Source of the DNA: Bordetella parapertussis
Lineage (GTDB): Bacteria; Pseudomonadota; Gammaproteobacteria; Burkholderiales; Burkholderiaceae_A
Assembly (NCBI GenBank): GCA_945862985.1
Contig: CAMAZF010000003.1
Location: forward strand, 39,985 to 103,984
Direction of reading: 5' to 3'
DNA length: 64,000 nucleotides
A program made the translations under genes and the position numbers. This document shows, in pieces, positions 17,728-26,081 of the stretch (position 1 is the stretch's first letter; each line of letters opens with the position of its first letter). The notes under the pieces were generated by a model. The model was not told the DNA's origin and did no database searches. It saw only the letters and a list, made by a program, of their open reading frames with translations.

Positions 17728-18693
17728 ATGAGCTGTTTGTCTCGGTGTATGACCGCCCTACTCTGTTCAGTGTTCATTCAGGCATCCGCGCAGGCGGAGG
17801 CTCTGCCCCTCCCCGAATCCATTGAACTCGCGAAAACAGTCCCCATCGCTGATGTGCACATGCACCTGGTTGACCTGTCCGCCCAAGCGCATCAGGCGCA
17901 GATGGATCGAAATGGGGTCCGATGGGGAGGTGGTGTGGGCCGAACGGGGAAGTCGGCCCCTGATCCGGATCAAGTCATTGCATTGCTAGGAAAGCGTTAC
18001 TTCCGAGGCATTGGGCAGGAGGACTTCACTCGTGTGTTCTACTCCGAGGGAGCCGACGGCCTTCTCGATCCCGAGAGCATCGCCTTCAAGGAGATGTTTG
18101 AGGTTGCAGATGAGTTGCTGAGAGAACGCCGAGCGTATGGCTTTGGAGAACTACACATCGACAACTCCAAGTCCTTTTCCAGTTATCAGTTCGCTCGACG
18201 AATCCCGCTCGACAACCCCGTCATGCGTCAGATCTACACGTTGGCCAACCAGCATGGAGCCTTCGTTCAGATCCACATGCAGGCCGATCATCCAGAAAAC
18301 ATGGCTGCTCTCGAGTCCTATCTTCGGGCGTTTCCAAAGGCCAGAACCGTGCTCTCACACGGTCTTGGCTACTCCAAGCAACCCATGCTGAGAGCGCTGC
18401 TGGGGCGTCACCCCAATTTGTTTCTGGAGCTCTCCAGAAAAGGCGGAACCCTGAATGAGAAAGAGGCCGCTCGGGTCTTCAGTCTGGAAGGCGCTCCGAA
18501 AGACTTTTGGCTCAAGACCATCGAGGAGTATCCAGACCGCTTCATGGTGGGGAGCGACACGCACTCGCCGGATGAGTACAAGTACGATGAGGTGATGCAA
18601 GAGTTTCGGACCTCTCTCTTCCCATTTCTGAAGCCCTCAACACTCAAGCTCGTCGCGCACGGCAACGCCATCAGGGAGTTCCGACTCGAATGA
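17728..18693 (+). CDS. secreted amidohydrolase-family protein
   Basis: Protein of 321 residues with a Sec signal peptide (cleavage near residue 24 after AQA) and a TIM-barrel amidohydrolase-2 domain. The metal motif HMH is in IADVHMHLVD, later ligands are likely in QIHMQAD and SHGLG, and an Asp is in GSDTHS. This places a metal-dependent hydrolase or decarboxylase-like enzyme in the periplasm. A GAGAGG ribosome-binding site precedes the ATG. It overlaps the next gene by ATGA. Substrate unknown. Confidence 0.78.
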   Translation: MSCLSRCMTALLCSVFIQASAQAEALPLPESIELAKTVPIADVHMHLVDLSAQAHQAQMDRNGVRWGGGVGRTGKSAPDPDQVIALLGKRYFRGIGQEDFTRVFYSEGADGLLDPESIAFKEMFEVADELLRERRAYGFGELHIDNSKSFSSYQFARRIPLDNPVMRQIYTLANQHGAFVQIHMQADHPENMAALESYLRAFPKARTVLSHGLGYSKQPMLRALLGRHPNLFLELSRKGGTLNEKEAARVFSLEGAPKDFWLKTIEEYPDRFMVGSDTHSPDEYKYDEVMQEFRTSLFPFLKPSTLKLVAHGNAIREFRLE

Positions 18694-19016
18694 AGATCCT
18701 TCTCTCCGTCATTGATTCCCAAACGGGTACCGCAGATGCCATTGAGATGTCCCGCATCAAGGTGTTCAACGACAAACTACGCCAAGCAGGGCAGTTTCTT
18801 TTCGCTGATGGGCTGTGCGCTCCGCATCAGGCGTGGGTCTGCGATCACCGCTCTGGTCAAGCATCAATCCTGCCAGGTACTTTGCACACCGAAACCGAGT
18901 ATCTGTCTGGCTTCTGGTTACTGGAAGTCGAGAGCATTGAACAGGCCAAAACCATTGCGATGGAGGCCTCCAGCTGCTGCAATCGTCGAGTCGAGCTCCG
19001 GCCGTGCATGTCGTGA
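18690..19016 (+). CDS. YCII-related domain protein
   Basis: Small protein of 108 residues with the alpha/beta ferredoxin-like YCII/DGPF pattern: a late FWLLEVESIEQAKTIA strand-helix unit and a C-terminal VELRPCM strand. Members have unclear enzymatic roles. It overlaps the amidohydrolase stop and the start of the DUF167 gene, so three genes are likely co-translated. Confidence 0.7.
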   Translation: MKILLSVIDSQTGTADAIEMSRIKVFNDKLRQAGQFLFADGLCAPHQAWVCDHRSGQASILPGTLHTETEYLSGFWLLEVESIEQAKTIAMEASSCCNRRVELRPCMS

Positions 19017-19264
19017 CCGTCTACGTGCAGCCCGGGGCCAGTCAGACCCGATTGGTGGGGCTACACGATGGCATGCCAAAAATTTCACTCCAGGCCAAGC
19101 CGATCGAAGGTGAGGCCAACAAGGCGCTCCTTGCGTTTCTGTCGAAGCTACTCTGTACGCCTAAGTCGACCCTGGGAATCTCTTCTGGCCACAACAGCCG
19201 TATCAAGCGCATTGAAATGCCGAAGGAATGTGCAGCGCAGTTGACCGCTCTGGCTCTAGCGTAA
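19004..19264 (+). CDS. DUF167 (YggU-like) family protein
   Basis: Protein of 86 residues matching the small DUF167 fold: VYVQPGASQTRLVG near the start and the KPIEGEANKALLAFLSKLL core. The function of the family is unknown. The start is a GTG at 19004 that overlaps the end of the YCII-type gene by 13 bp. Next downstream is a convergent sulfide-dehydrogenase-like gene. Confidence 0.83.
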   Translation: MHVVTVYVQPGASQTRLVGLHDGMPKISLQAKPIEGEANKALLAFLSKLLCTPKSTLGISSGHNSRIKRIEMPKECAAQLTALALA

Positions 19265-19340
19265 CGTGATTCGTTCCCTGGTGATGAAGCGTGACCCGCG
19301 CAAAGACTGCTTGGTCACCAAATCTACGCCTTCCCGATTA

Positions 19341-20783
19341 TCACGAAAATGAGTCGGCCATCAGTGTGTGGAACCAGGTGAACATCTGGCGGTAGTTTTT
19401 GTTGCTGATATTGGCAGCTTCGACGGCTCCAGCACCCACCGTGCTGCCCCGATTGGCAGCTACCATCATCTTGGTCGATGCAGCATCGTATTGATACACG
19501 GCTGTCAACCAAGAGGCGGTGTTCGCGGTGATCGGTGAATAGCAAGCCGAGTTGGCCACTGGCTGTGCATCGGGTTGGGCGCCATCTAACAGGCGAACGA
19601 TTGCGTCAGCGCAGATCTTTGCCTCCTGGTTGCCCACATGCCCCGCCTTAGGCAGACCACACAATGCGGCGTCGCCAATGACATGCACATAGGGCACAGC
19701 CGTCGATTCGTAACTCAACACATTCACCACGCACCACCGACCGCTACTGCTGTTGTTCAAACCCGCTTGAGCCAGCCAACCACCTTGATCGGCGTCATCC
19801 AAGTCGCCTGCACCAATGCCTGCTGCTCGGTGAGCCGGAATGGGATTGACCACTCGAGCTGAGATAGTCACCGCGCCGTTGTCGTAGCTCACGACCTTGG
19901 TGTCTGGGTTGATTGAGATTCCCGAGACACCAGGCCGATAGTCGATCACGCCGCCGTGAATAACTGAAAATGCATGCGAAAAACTCTCCCGCTCGGCCTG
20001 TATGCCCGCATTCTCATCTAGAACCACCACCTTGCAGTTTCCACGCCCGGTATTTTTTAGGGTGTCGGCAATCAAGCAGGCGCGCTCATATGGGCCAGGT
20101 GGGCAGCGATAGGGGGCAAGGGGAATAGTCATTACAAAAATATCGCCGTCGACCATGGCATCAAGCTGCAGCTTAAGTAAATCCGTCTGCGCGCCAGCGC
20201 GCCATGCGTGAGGTGTCTTGCTATCGTAGTCACGGGTACTCAGTCCGTACGCGGGCATGAACTCCACACCTGGTGCGACAACCAGTCGGTCATATGACAA
20301 GGACGTGCCATCACTCAAAGACACATGGCGATTCGCCGCATCCAAAGCCATGACTCGGGCGCTACGCCGTACAACGCCATAGCGACTAACCAATTCGTCA
20401 TGCCCGTAGGCCAGTTGCTTTGTGCTCAGAGTGCCATTGAGAACCAAATTACTCATTATGTTGGAGGTGTAGGCGACATCTGGCTCAACCAGGGTGACGC
20501 CCATATTTGCCCCGCCCCACAAGCGTAGATACTTGGCTACTGTAGCGCCAGCCATGCCGCCGCCGACCACTACTACTCGACCGCTGGGCCCGGAATTGCT
20601 AATCGGGTTGCTGGTATCGCCCGTGTTGCTGCCGCGATCGCTGTAGTGGTGGTCGTCATCGGATGTTTCATCATCTCGGTCGCTGTCGGCCCAGAGCCGG
20701 CCAGGGATGGCGCTGGCGCTTGCGGCAGCCATGGCCAAAACTAACCATCGACGACGGGATAGGGTTCGATTGCTGATCTTCAT
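19341..20783 (-). CDS. flavocytochrome c sulfide dehydrogenase-like flavoprotein (FccB-like)
   Basis: Periplasmic FAD protein of 480 residues. A Tat-like signal carries RRR before a hydrophobic stretch. The FAD motif VVVGGGMAGATVAKYL follows, then the IPLAPYRCPPGPYERAC segment characteristic of FCSD/sulfide:quinone-type enzymes, a second conserved Cys in RWCVVN, and HVIGDAALCGLPK near the FAD end. The paired cysteines would form the sulfide-reactive disulfide. Oddly, a 30-residue Asp/Ser/His-rich linker separates signal and FAD domain. A GGAG site supports the ATG at 20783, 13 bp after the cytochrome gene with which it would form a complex. Confidence 0.82.
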   Translation of the reverse strand: MKISNRTLSRRRWLVLAMAAASASAIPGRLWADSDRDDETSDDDHHYSDRGSNTGDTSNPISNSGPSGRVVVVGGGMAGATVAKYLRLWGGANMGVTLVEPDVAYTSNIMSNLVLNGTLSTKQLAYGHDELVSRYGVVRRSARVMALDAANRHVSLSDGTSLSYDRLVVAPGVEFMPAYGLSTRDYDSKTPHAWRAGAQTDLLKLQLDAMVDGDIFVMTIPLAPYRCPPGPYERACLIADTLKNTGRGNCKVVVLDENAGIQAERESFSHAFSVIHGGVIDYRPGVSGISINPDTKVVSYDNGAVTISARVVNPIPAHRAAGIGAGDLDDADQGGWLAQAGLNNSSSGRWCVVNVLSYESTAVPYVHVIGDAALCGLPKAGHVGNQEAKICADAIVRLLDGAQPDAQPVANSACYSPITANTASWLTAVYQYDAASTKMMVAANRGSTVGAGAVEAANISNKNYRQMFTWFHTLMADSFS

Positions 20784-20796
20784 GCTGCGCTCCTCG

Positions 20797-21744
20797 TCAC
20801 TGTTTAAGGTAAGCCACGATGGCCTGCAATTGAGCTTCGGTAAAGCCTTGGGCATGAGCGGTCATAATCGACTGGCTCGGCGCGCCCTCTTGACCATTGA
20901 AGAATTCGAAAACCTCGCTCACTTCGCCACCACGGATGTTTTCAAAACCTCCGGTACCGCCGGTGCCATGGCACTGAAAGCAGTTGGAGGCGAGTAAACG
21001 GCCGTAAGTGCTTGACGTGGACACATCAGGTGTTACGAGCGATGTGTCGCCCGAGTTGTCGACGGACACAGCGTTGCCCACTGCGGATGATTGCTTGAAG
21101 CCGTTGTGCGAATTGCCCTCATCGTCGAGGTGTGCTTCAAAGTGCTTGACCGCAGCGGAGCCGACAACGGTAAACCCCCCGGTGGGCAGGAGTTGCTTGA
21201 CGTCATCATCACTGACTGACTCGTCGCGCATATCAATGCGCTTGCCCTTGTTACGCATGTAGGCACGGTCACCATCTGAGATGTTGATCCCATTAGAGGG
21301 GTCGCCATCTGAGTCCAGCGACTGCAAAGCCTGCAACATACGCACCACTCTTGGGTCGGTGGTGTCTGCGCCGGGTATCAAGTCAGTTGGCCGAATTTCG
21401 GTCATACCCTTACGCATCTCCACCGTGCCAAACAGCAAATTGCCCGCGAAGAAGCTCATGATTTCACCGGGTACAAACTCGAAGTTGCCAGCCTGCTTGA
21501 CTAAATATCCCGCTTCATCCAAATAGTCTGAGGCAGTCAAACCACTAGTGCTACTTGAGCTGTACTCCAGCCCAGACACCGGGGCGTCGATGAAGGTCGC
21601 CACCTGTATGGCGGGGGTGTCTAAACTACTGCTCACACGCGGGGCAGTGCCCTCGCCCCCACACGCGGCTAAAGTCACAAACACGCACAATGCGAAAGCC
21701 CGGTGGTATGCCTGCCTCGTCTTCACAGTCTTCATGGTTTTCAT
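20797..21744 (-). CDS. lipoprotein cytochrome c with N-terminal extracellular-type domain
   Basis: Protein of 315 residues. A lipobox (VTLAAC, Cys28) would anchor it in a membrane. Residues about 50-160 (FIDAPVSGLEY, later LQSLDSDGDPSNGI) resemble a domain common in surface lipoproteins. A mono-haem cytochrome domain closes the protein with Cys255-x-x-Cys258-His259 and a candidate Met ligand in SIMTAHAQ. The cytochrome part is the expected electron partner of the flavoprotein next door, in the role of FccA. The fusion to the N-terminal domain is unusual. A GAGGAGAA ribosome-binding site fixes the start. Confidence 0.75.
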   Translation of the reverse strand: MKTMKTVKTRQAYHRAFALCVFVTLAACGGEGTAPRVSSSLDTPAIQVATFIDAPVSGLEYSSSSTSGLTASDYLDEAGYLVKQAGNFEFVPGEIMSFFAGNLLFGTVEMRKGMTEIRPTDLIPGADTTDPRVVRMLQALQSLDSDGDPSNGINISDGDRAYMRNKGKRIDMRDESVSDDDVKQLLPTGGFTVVGSAAVKHFEAHLDDEGNSHNGFKQSSAVGNAVSVDNSGDTSLVTPDVSTSSTYGRLLASNCFQCHGTGGTGGFENIRGGEVSEVFEFFNGQEGAPSQSIMTAHAQGFTEAQLQAIVAYLKQ

Positions 21745-21905
21745 TTCTCCTCACAATGCATTCAAAACACGCCACCCTCAATTGTCACCAGCCTGTAGGT
21801 TTGACCACGAGAATCCCCCACTCTCTCGGTTTGAGGGGATTACTTGCTTGTTTACTCATGGATTGAACTCCCCAGAGGTATGAGCCTCTGAGAAGCCTGA
21901 GATTG

Positions 21906-21941
21906 TTAATACTGCCTAGCCTTCCTTAACCGACCCTTAAG
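21906..21941 (-). promoter_or_regulatory. direct-repeat response-regulator box with -10 element
   Basis: Read on the minus strand, CTTAAG-N5-GTTAAG (21941-21925) is followed after 13 bp by TATTAA (21911-21906). Two half sites one helical turn apart next to the -35 position are the usual arrangement for OmpR-family activators such as PmrA/QseB. It points at the cytochrome/flavoprotein operon, leaving a leader of about 155 nt with two short hairpins (21873-21890 and 21812-21841). Confidence 0.45.
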
Positions 21942-21953
21942 CAGCCGAGCACG

Positions 21954-22217
21954 TCAATCCCTTTCCACTTTCAGGACCTTCAAAGTCACTGGATCCAGGT
22001 AGAGCTCCACTCTCTGACCATCCGGACGTCGCGCCTTTACCTCAAAGCAGCCCCTAGATTTCTGAACATGGGCCACCTCGTAACCTGCGCCAACCAACTG
22101 AGACTTCACCTCCTGCTCATTCTTCATGGGCTGAGAGCCCGCGTCACACTTTGAACTTGCAAGAGCGGCCGTGGCCACCCACACTGAGGCCAGGGAGACC
22201 AAAAGCGTTTTCTTCAT
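21954..22217 (-). CDS. periplasmic PepSY-domain protein
   Basis: Protein of 87 residues with a Sec signal peptide (MKKTLLVSL to ALAS) and one PepSY-like domain: QLVGAGYEVAHVQKSRGCFEVKAR and the VELYLDPVTLKVLKVE hairpin. The single mature-domain Cys pair (SKCD, RGCF) could form a disulfide. Such proteins are often divergent from OmpR-type two-component systems, as here, and may tune the sensor kinase in the periplasm. Confidence 0.8.
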   Translation of the reverse strand: MKKTLLVSLASVWVATAALASSKCDAGSQPMKNEQEVKSQLVGAGYEVAHVQKSRGCFEVKARRPDGQRVELYLDPVTLKVLKVERD

Positions 22218-22289
22218 TTGTCGAATTCCTCTCATTAAGAGTAAGTAGCACTGCGAGACGAACGATCTCCGTCAAGCCTGAGGGAAACA

Positions 22290-22326
22290 TTAATTTTTTC
22301 TCGCCAAAAATTAAGCATCCGTTCAG
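22290..22326. promoter_or_regulatory. inverted repeat and degenerate direct repeat in divergent promoter
   Basis: TTAATTTTT (22290-22298) and AAAAATTAA (22306-22314) form a perfect 9-bp dyad. Overlapping it is ATTAAG-N5-GTTCAG (22310-22326), with the same 11-bp phase as the box at 21925-21941. It lies between the PepSY gene and the response regulator, suggesting shared or autogenous control. Confidence 0.35.
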
Positions 22327-22348
22327 CTTTGCACCCTAAGCTCAGCCT

Positions 22349-23026
22349 GTGAAAATATTGCTCGTTGAAGACGACCCGGCCTTAGCGCTGGCACTGCAGA
22401 AAAACTTTGAGGCGCATGGCCTCATTCTCGAACTCGCGACCTCCATCTCGGAAGCGCAATCTCGACTCCGTGCTGAGATCTGGGACTTTGTTCTGTTAGA
22501 TCGCATGCTTCCGGACGGAGACGGTCTTACGCTTGTATCGGCTATTCGACAGAGCAGCCCTGACGCTGCGGCCCTCGTCCTGACTGCGCGAGATCAAATT
22601 TCAGACCGGATCCAGGGTCTTGATCGGGGGGCGGATGATTATCTTGTGAAGCCCTTTAATCCAGACGAGCTCCATGCCCGCATTCGCGCAATCGAGCGAC
22701 GAAAGCACGGTCAGATCAGGGACGCAACCATTCGCTTCGACGATGTCGTGATCGATCTCGGAGCAATGTCAGTGATTGTTCAGGGCGAAACCGTTGAAAT
22801 CACAGCGAAGCAATGGTCAGTGCTTCGGGCGCTTCTATCTCGTCCCAACCGCATCGTGACCAAGCAGATTCTCTCCGAGTCCGTCTACAACTCGGGCGAG
22901 GAGACAGAATCAAATACCATCGAAGTCTTTATACATGGCCTTCGCAAAAAGTTAGGCACCAACCGTATCGAAACGATTCGGGGCGTAGGCTATCGAATCA
23001 ATATCGGTGGTGAGAATCATGCCTAG
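22349..23026 (+). CDS. OmpR-family response regulator
   Basis: Regulator of 225 residues. The receiver domain has the acidic pair EDD at 7-9, phosphoacceptor Asp51 (LLDRMLPDG) and a Lys in DYLVKPFNP. A winged-helix effector domain follows (about 130-220, with RGVGYRI). The start is GTG at 22349. It overlaps the sensor kinase gene by 8 bp. It is closest to the QseB/PmrA group and probably binds the direct repeats nearby. Confidence 0.9.
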   Translation: MKILLVEDDPALALALQKNFEAHGLILELATSISEAQSRLRAEIWDFVLLDRMLPDGDGLTLVSAIRQSSPDAAALVLTARDQISDRIQGLDRGADDYLVKPFNPDELHARIRAIERRKHGQIRDATIRFDDVVIDLGAMSVIVQGETVEITAKQWSVLRALLSRPNRIVTKQILSESVYNSGEETESNTIEVFIHGLRKKLGTNRIETIRGVGYRINIGGENHA

Positions 23027-24392
23027 TCTGGTCAAACTGCTCTCGCTGCGCCTGCTATTGGTCATCGGATTGACATGGGCCTGCATGGCTGTCGTTCTTG
23101 GGCTTCATGCACGCTCCGAGATTGAGGAGGGACTAGACAACACCCTTGTGGACGTGAGCCACCGGCTCCTCGATTTAGCGATTCACGATATCCATGAGGT
23201 GGAGGACGATGACGATCCGGGCCGGTGGGCGCGATTCCCGCACAAGCCACTTGTGCAAAGTGGAGACAGAGGTTTTAAGGATGATTACCTCATCTATCAG
23301 ATCATCCATCAGGATGGGCGCGTCCTCCTTCGGTCAGAAGACGCTCCTGAGCGGCCGATCCTTCCACTGCTCAAGGCGGGGTTCGAGGACACGGATCAAT
23401 GGAGGGTCTACGCCTATTCCCACCCTGTCTATCCATTCTCGATTCAAGTCGCTGACTCTCTGACCCATCGCCAGATTGCCACCTCGGAGTCTGTCGGCTT
23501 CCTATTACTGCCACTTGGACTGGTTTTACCCTTTGCTGGGCTGCTCATTTTGCTCACCATTCGGCGCGCTCTCAGGCCGATTCGAACGCTCATTCAGGAG
23601 ATCGAAATGAGGAGCGGCGAGCGCCTCTCTGATATTCAGATTCCCGGTCTTCCCCGAGATCTCGCTCAGATTGCAAACGCGACGAATTCCCTCCTCAGAC
23701 GCCTGAAGGATGCACTCTCACAAGAGCGCTCAGTAGCGGCACAAATGGCGCATGAGTTACGAACCCCCCTCGCCTCAGCCTTGATCGAGGTCTCGACCGC
23801 AGAGCGACTGGCGGTTGAGTCTGCTTCCAAATCAGCTTTGGAGCGAGCACGACGCTCACTTGAGGTACTTTCTCGTCGATCCGAGCGACTGCTTGACCTC
23901 ACCAAAGCCGAACAAAGTGCGACCCAGAACAGAGAGGTCGTCCATTTAGTGGGGCTGTGTCAGCTCGCACTTGAGGAATACTGCTCGGAAGGCGATCGAT
24001 CTGACGCCTTCCGGGTTGTGGCCCCGGAGACAACAGAGGAAATCCTAGCCCTCGGTGACCCTGACAGCATCGCCATCATCGTTCGAAATCTGCTGGATAA
24101 CGCCTACCGCTATGGGCGCTCCGACAAACCGATTGAGCTCCGGTTTCAGCTGCCCGCGACCATTCAGGTTGTCGATTTTGGACCGGGTTTTAATCCTCAT
24201 ACACCCGACTGGTCTGATACTGGGGCCGGGCGCTCTCGGTCTAGTGAGGGTTACGGACTTGGGCTCACAATCATCGCGAGATTGTCAAAGCGAATGGGCG
24301 CTTCCTTTGACATCACACACACCAACCAGACGAAGCCGCATGGATGCACCGCGACAGTCAAATTCATGCCAGGCAGAACAAATCGTCAGTGA
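23019..24392 (+). CDS. sensor histidine kinase
   Basis: Inner-membrane kinase of 457 residues with two transmembrane helices flanking a periplasmic sensor region (about 28-155, containing an acidic EVEDDDD stretch). Then come a HAMP-like linker, HisKA with His245 (MAHELRTP) and a HATPase domain with NLLDNAYRYG and GYGLGLTI. It is the cognate partner of the preceding response regulator. The stop codon abuts the convergent VOC gene without a gap. Confidence 0.9.
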   Translation: MPSLVKLLSLRLLLVIGLTWACMAVVLGLHARSEIEEGLDNTLVDVSHRLLDLAIHDIHEVEDDDDPGRWARFPHKPLVQSGDRGFKDDYLIYQIIHQDGRVLLRSEDAPERPILPLLKAGFEDTDQWRVYAYSHPVYPFSIQVADSLTHRQIATSESVGFLLLPLGLVLPFAGLLILLTIRRALRPIRTLIQEIEMRSGERLSDIQIPGLPRDLAQIANATNSLLRRLKDALSQERSVAAQMAHELRTPLASALIEVSTAERLAVESASKSALERARRSLEVLSRRSERLLDLTKAEQSATQNREVVHLVGLCQLALEEYCSEGDRSDAFRVVAPETTEEILALGDPDSIAIIVRNLLDNAYRYGRSDKPIELRFQLPATIQVVDFGPGFNPHTPDWSDTGAGRSRSSEGYGLGLTIIARLSKRMGASFDITHTNQTKPHGCTATVKFMPGRTNRQ

Positions 24393-24785
24393 CTAAAGCA
24401 GCTCTGAGATCTCGATCAGATTCAGGTCAGGATCTCTGACATAGACGGACCGAATCTTCTGAGTGGCGCCCGTCCTTTGAACAGGCCCCTCCACGATGGG
24501 CCATTGTTCGCTCTCAAGCCGCGCGATGACCTCGGTCAACGGGAGGCTGGCGATGAAGCAGAGATCCTGCGACCCAGGGACCGGAAGGTGTGCCTTGGGT
24601 TCAAACTCGGATCCTTGTACGTGAACGTTGATTTTTTGACTGCCAAATTTAAAGGCCATGCGCTCAACCGGAGGGGTTCCTCCAATGAACGTCTCCAGTT
24701 GCATTCCCAGCACTCGCGTGTAGAAGTCAATGCACTGAGACGGTCGAGCCGTGGTGAGTACTAGGTGGTCTAAGTGATCGATCAT
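24393..24785 (-). CDS. VOC (glyoxalase/bleomycin-resistance fold) protein
   Basis: Protein of 130 residues with two beta-alpha-beta-beta-beta modules: DHLDHLVLTTARPSQCIDFYTRVLGM at the start and VYVRDPDLNLIEI at the end. Metal ligands are likely His7 and the late Glu. VOC proteins include dioxygenases, lyases and resistance proteins, and this short form is not specific. It follows a 51-codon membrane ORF by 15 bp and may be the last gene of the rhodanese/YeeE operon. Confidence 0.8.
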   Translation of the reverse strand: MIDHLDHLVLTTARPSQCIDFYTRVLGMQLETFIGGTPPVERMAFKFGSQKINVHVQGSEFEPKAHLPVPGSQDLCFIASLPLTEVIARLESEQWPIVEGPVQRTGATQKIRSVYVRDPDLNLIEISELL

Positions 24786-24800
24786 GTTTGCAGCCTCTGA

Positions 24801-24956
24801 TTAACGCCCTGAGCAATGCCCACCACTCGAGGCCTGGCCGCTTCCCAAGATGACCGCTGGAGGCTCAGGGCGTGGTCGATCATAAGTGGTGAAGTCAACC
24901 ACAAGCCCCAGAAGAATGAGAGCCCACAAGAGCAGAATCGATTGCACTCGCTTCAT
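24801..24956 (-). CDS. small single-span membrane protein
   Basis: A 51-residue frame starts at an ATG placed directly after the TAA of the YeeE-type gene. It begins with basic residues, has one hydrophobic helix (about 6-20) and ends in a Pro- and Gly/Ser-rich tail with one Cys. GGGGT upstream could serve as a weak ribosome-binding site. The abutting junction, helix and codon use favour a real gene, perhaps an accessory of the transporter; I recognise no family. Confidence 0.5.
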   Translation of the reverse strand: MKRVQSILLLWALILLGLVVDFTTYDRPRPEPPAVILGSGQASSGGHCSGR

Positions 24957-26075
24957 TTACTTGACCCCCAACGGTGCTCGCAGACGCACCCCAAGCATCG
25001 AGCCCGCAAACGCCATGAGAAACCAGACCCAGCCATGCAGGCTGGCTGAGGCCGCACCCCCCAAAAAGGCACCAATGTTGCAACCAAACGCGATGCGTGA
25101 GCTGTAACCCAACACAAGACCTGCGGCCAGGCCCACCATTACCGTACGCAGACCCAGTGGTATCAGCTCGTTGGCTTTGGCATTCCAACGAGCAGCCGTC
25201 ATCGTCCCAAAGAGAAGACCGATGTTGGTGAGGGTGGTGATGTCCCACAACACGGGCTGAACGATTCGTTCGGCATGCGGTGCCACACCCCAGAACGCAT
25301 CACGGGTGAGGTCCATGCCCATACCAGTGGCAAGCTTTGCCCCCCAGAGTCCCAGGCCATACACAATGCCCCAAGGTTGTCCGGCGACCATGAGGTGAAC
25401 CGCATAGAGAATACCGATGAGGACAGCAGCCTTGATGAGGTTGGGCGTGAGGAGGGCAGCGCTTGGGTCAGAGGCCCTTCGACGGAAGACAGAGGCCACT
25501 GCAACACACAACAAGGCAGTCGCCACCAAGGAGCCCGTGAGCCCCAAGGAGGCCAAGAGATTCAGGGGCTGCGCGGATCCGCCTGTGAGCGCATCCAGCG
25601 GTCCCCCCAGCGCCACCCAGGCGGGCTGATGAGAGGCTCCAACAAAGCTTCCCGCGATGAACCCGGGGAGTACCGCCCAGGAATAGCTGTTGCCGGTGCC
25701 CGCCTTATGCAAGGAACCAGACCCACAACCATCGGCGAGCTGCATGGCCACACCAAATACGAAGGCACCCACCAGCAAACTCCAGCTCAGCGGCGCAACC
25801 GCTCCAGCAAGCTCGGTCGGATAGAGCGCAAGCAAAGGCAGGCTGAGACCAGCCGATACGGCAATCAGCAGCATGTGGGAGGCAATACCCGAGGCGTCCC
25901 GCTGAAGGATGAATTTGCGCCATCCACCAGCGAAGCCAAAGCCATAGCCCTGTAGACAGAGGCCAAACCCCAGACCAATCAACACCAGAAGCCCCGCTTG
26001 GACCCCCGCGAGGACTGTGATGATCAACACACCGAACAGGCCCAGCAAGGCTAGGCCAGAACGCTTCATGACCAT
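24957..26075 (-). CDS. YeeE/YedE (TsuA-like) sulfur-compound transporter
   Basis: Inner-membrane protein of 372 residues with about nine to ten helices. Conserved cysteines lie in GLCLQGYGFGFAG (Cys40), ADGCGSGSLHK (Cys117) and AFGCNIGAFLGG near 330, the pattern of TsuA-type thiosulfate importers that relay the sulfur ion along cysteines. It follows the periplasmic rhodanese by 6 bp, which supports a role in taking up thiosulfate or another sulfane-sulfur compound. A start at 26069 is also possible. Confidence 0.85.
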   Translation of the reverse strand: MVMKRSGLALLGLFGVLIITVLAGVQAGLLVLIGLGFGLCLQGYGFGFAGGWRKFILQRDASGIASHMLLIAVSAGLSLPLLALYPTELAGAVAPLSWSLLVGAFVFGVAMQLADGCGSGSLHKAGTGNSYSWAVLPGFIAGSFVGASHQPAWVALGGPLDALTGGSAQPLNLLASLGLTGSLVATALLCVAVASVFRRRASDPSAALLTPNLIKAAVLIGILYAVHLMVAGQPWGIVYGLGLWGAKLATGMGMDLTRDAFWGVAPHAERIVQPVLWDITTLTNIGLLFGTMTAARWNAKANELIPLGLRTVMVGLAAGLVLGYSSRIAFGCNIGAFLGGAASASLHGWVWFLMAFAGSMLGVRLRAPLGVK

Positions 26076-26081
26076 GGCCAG

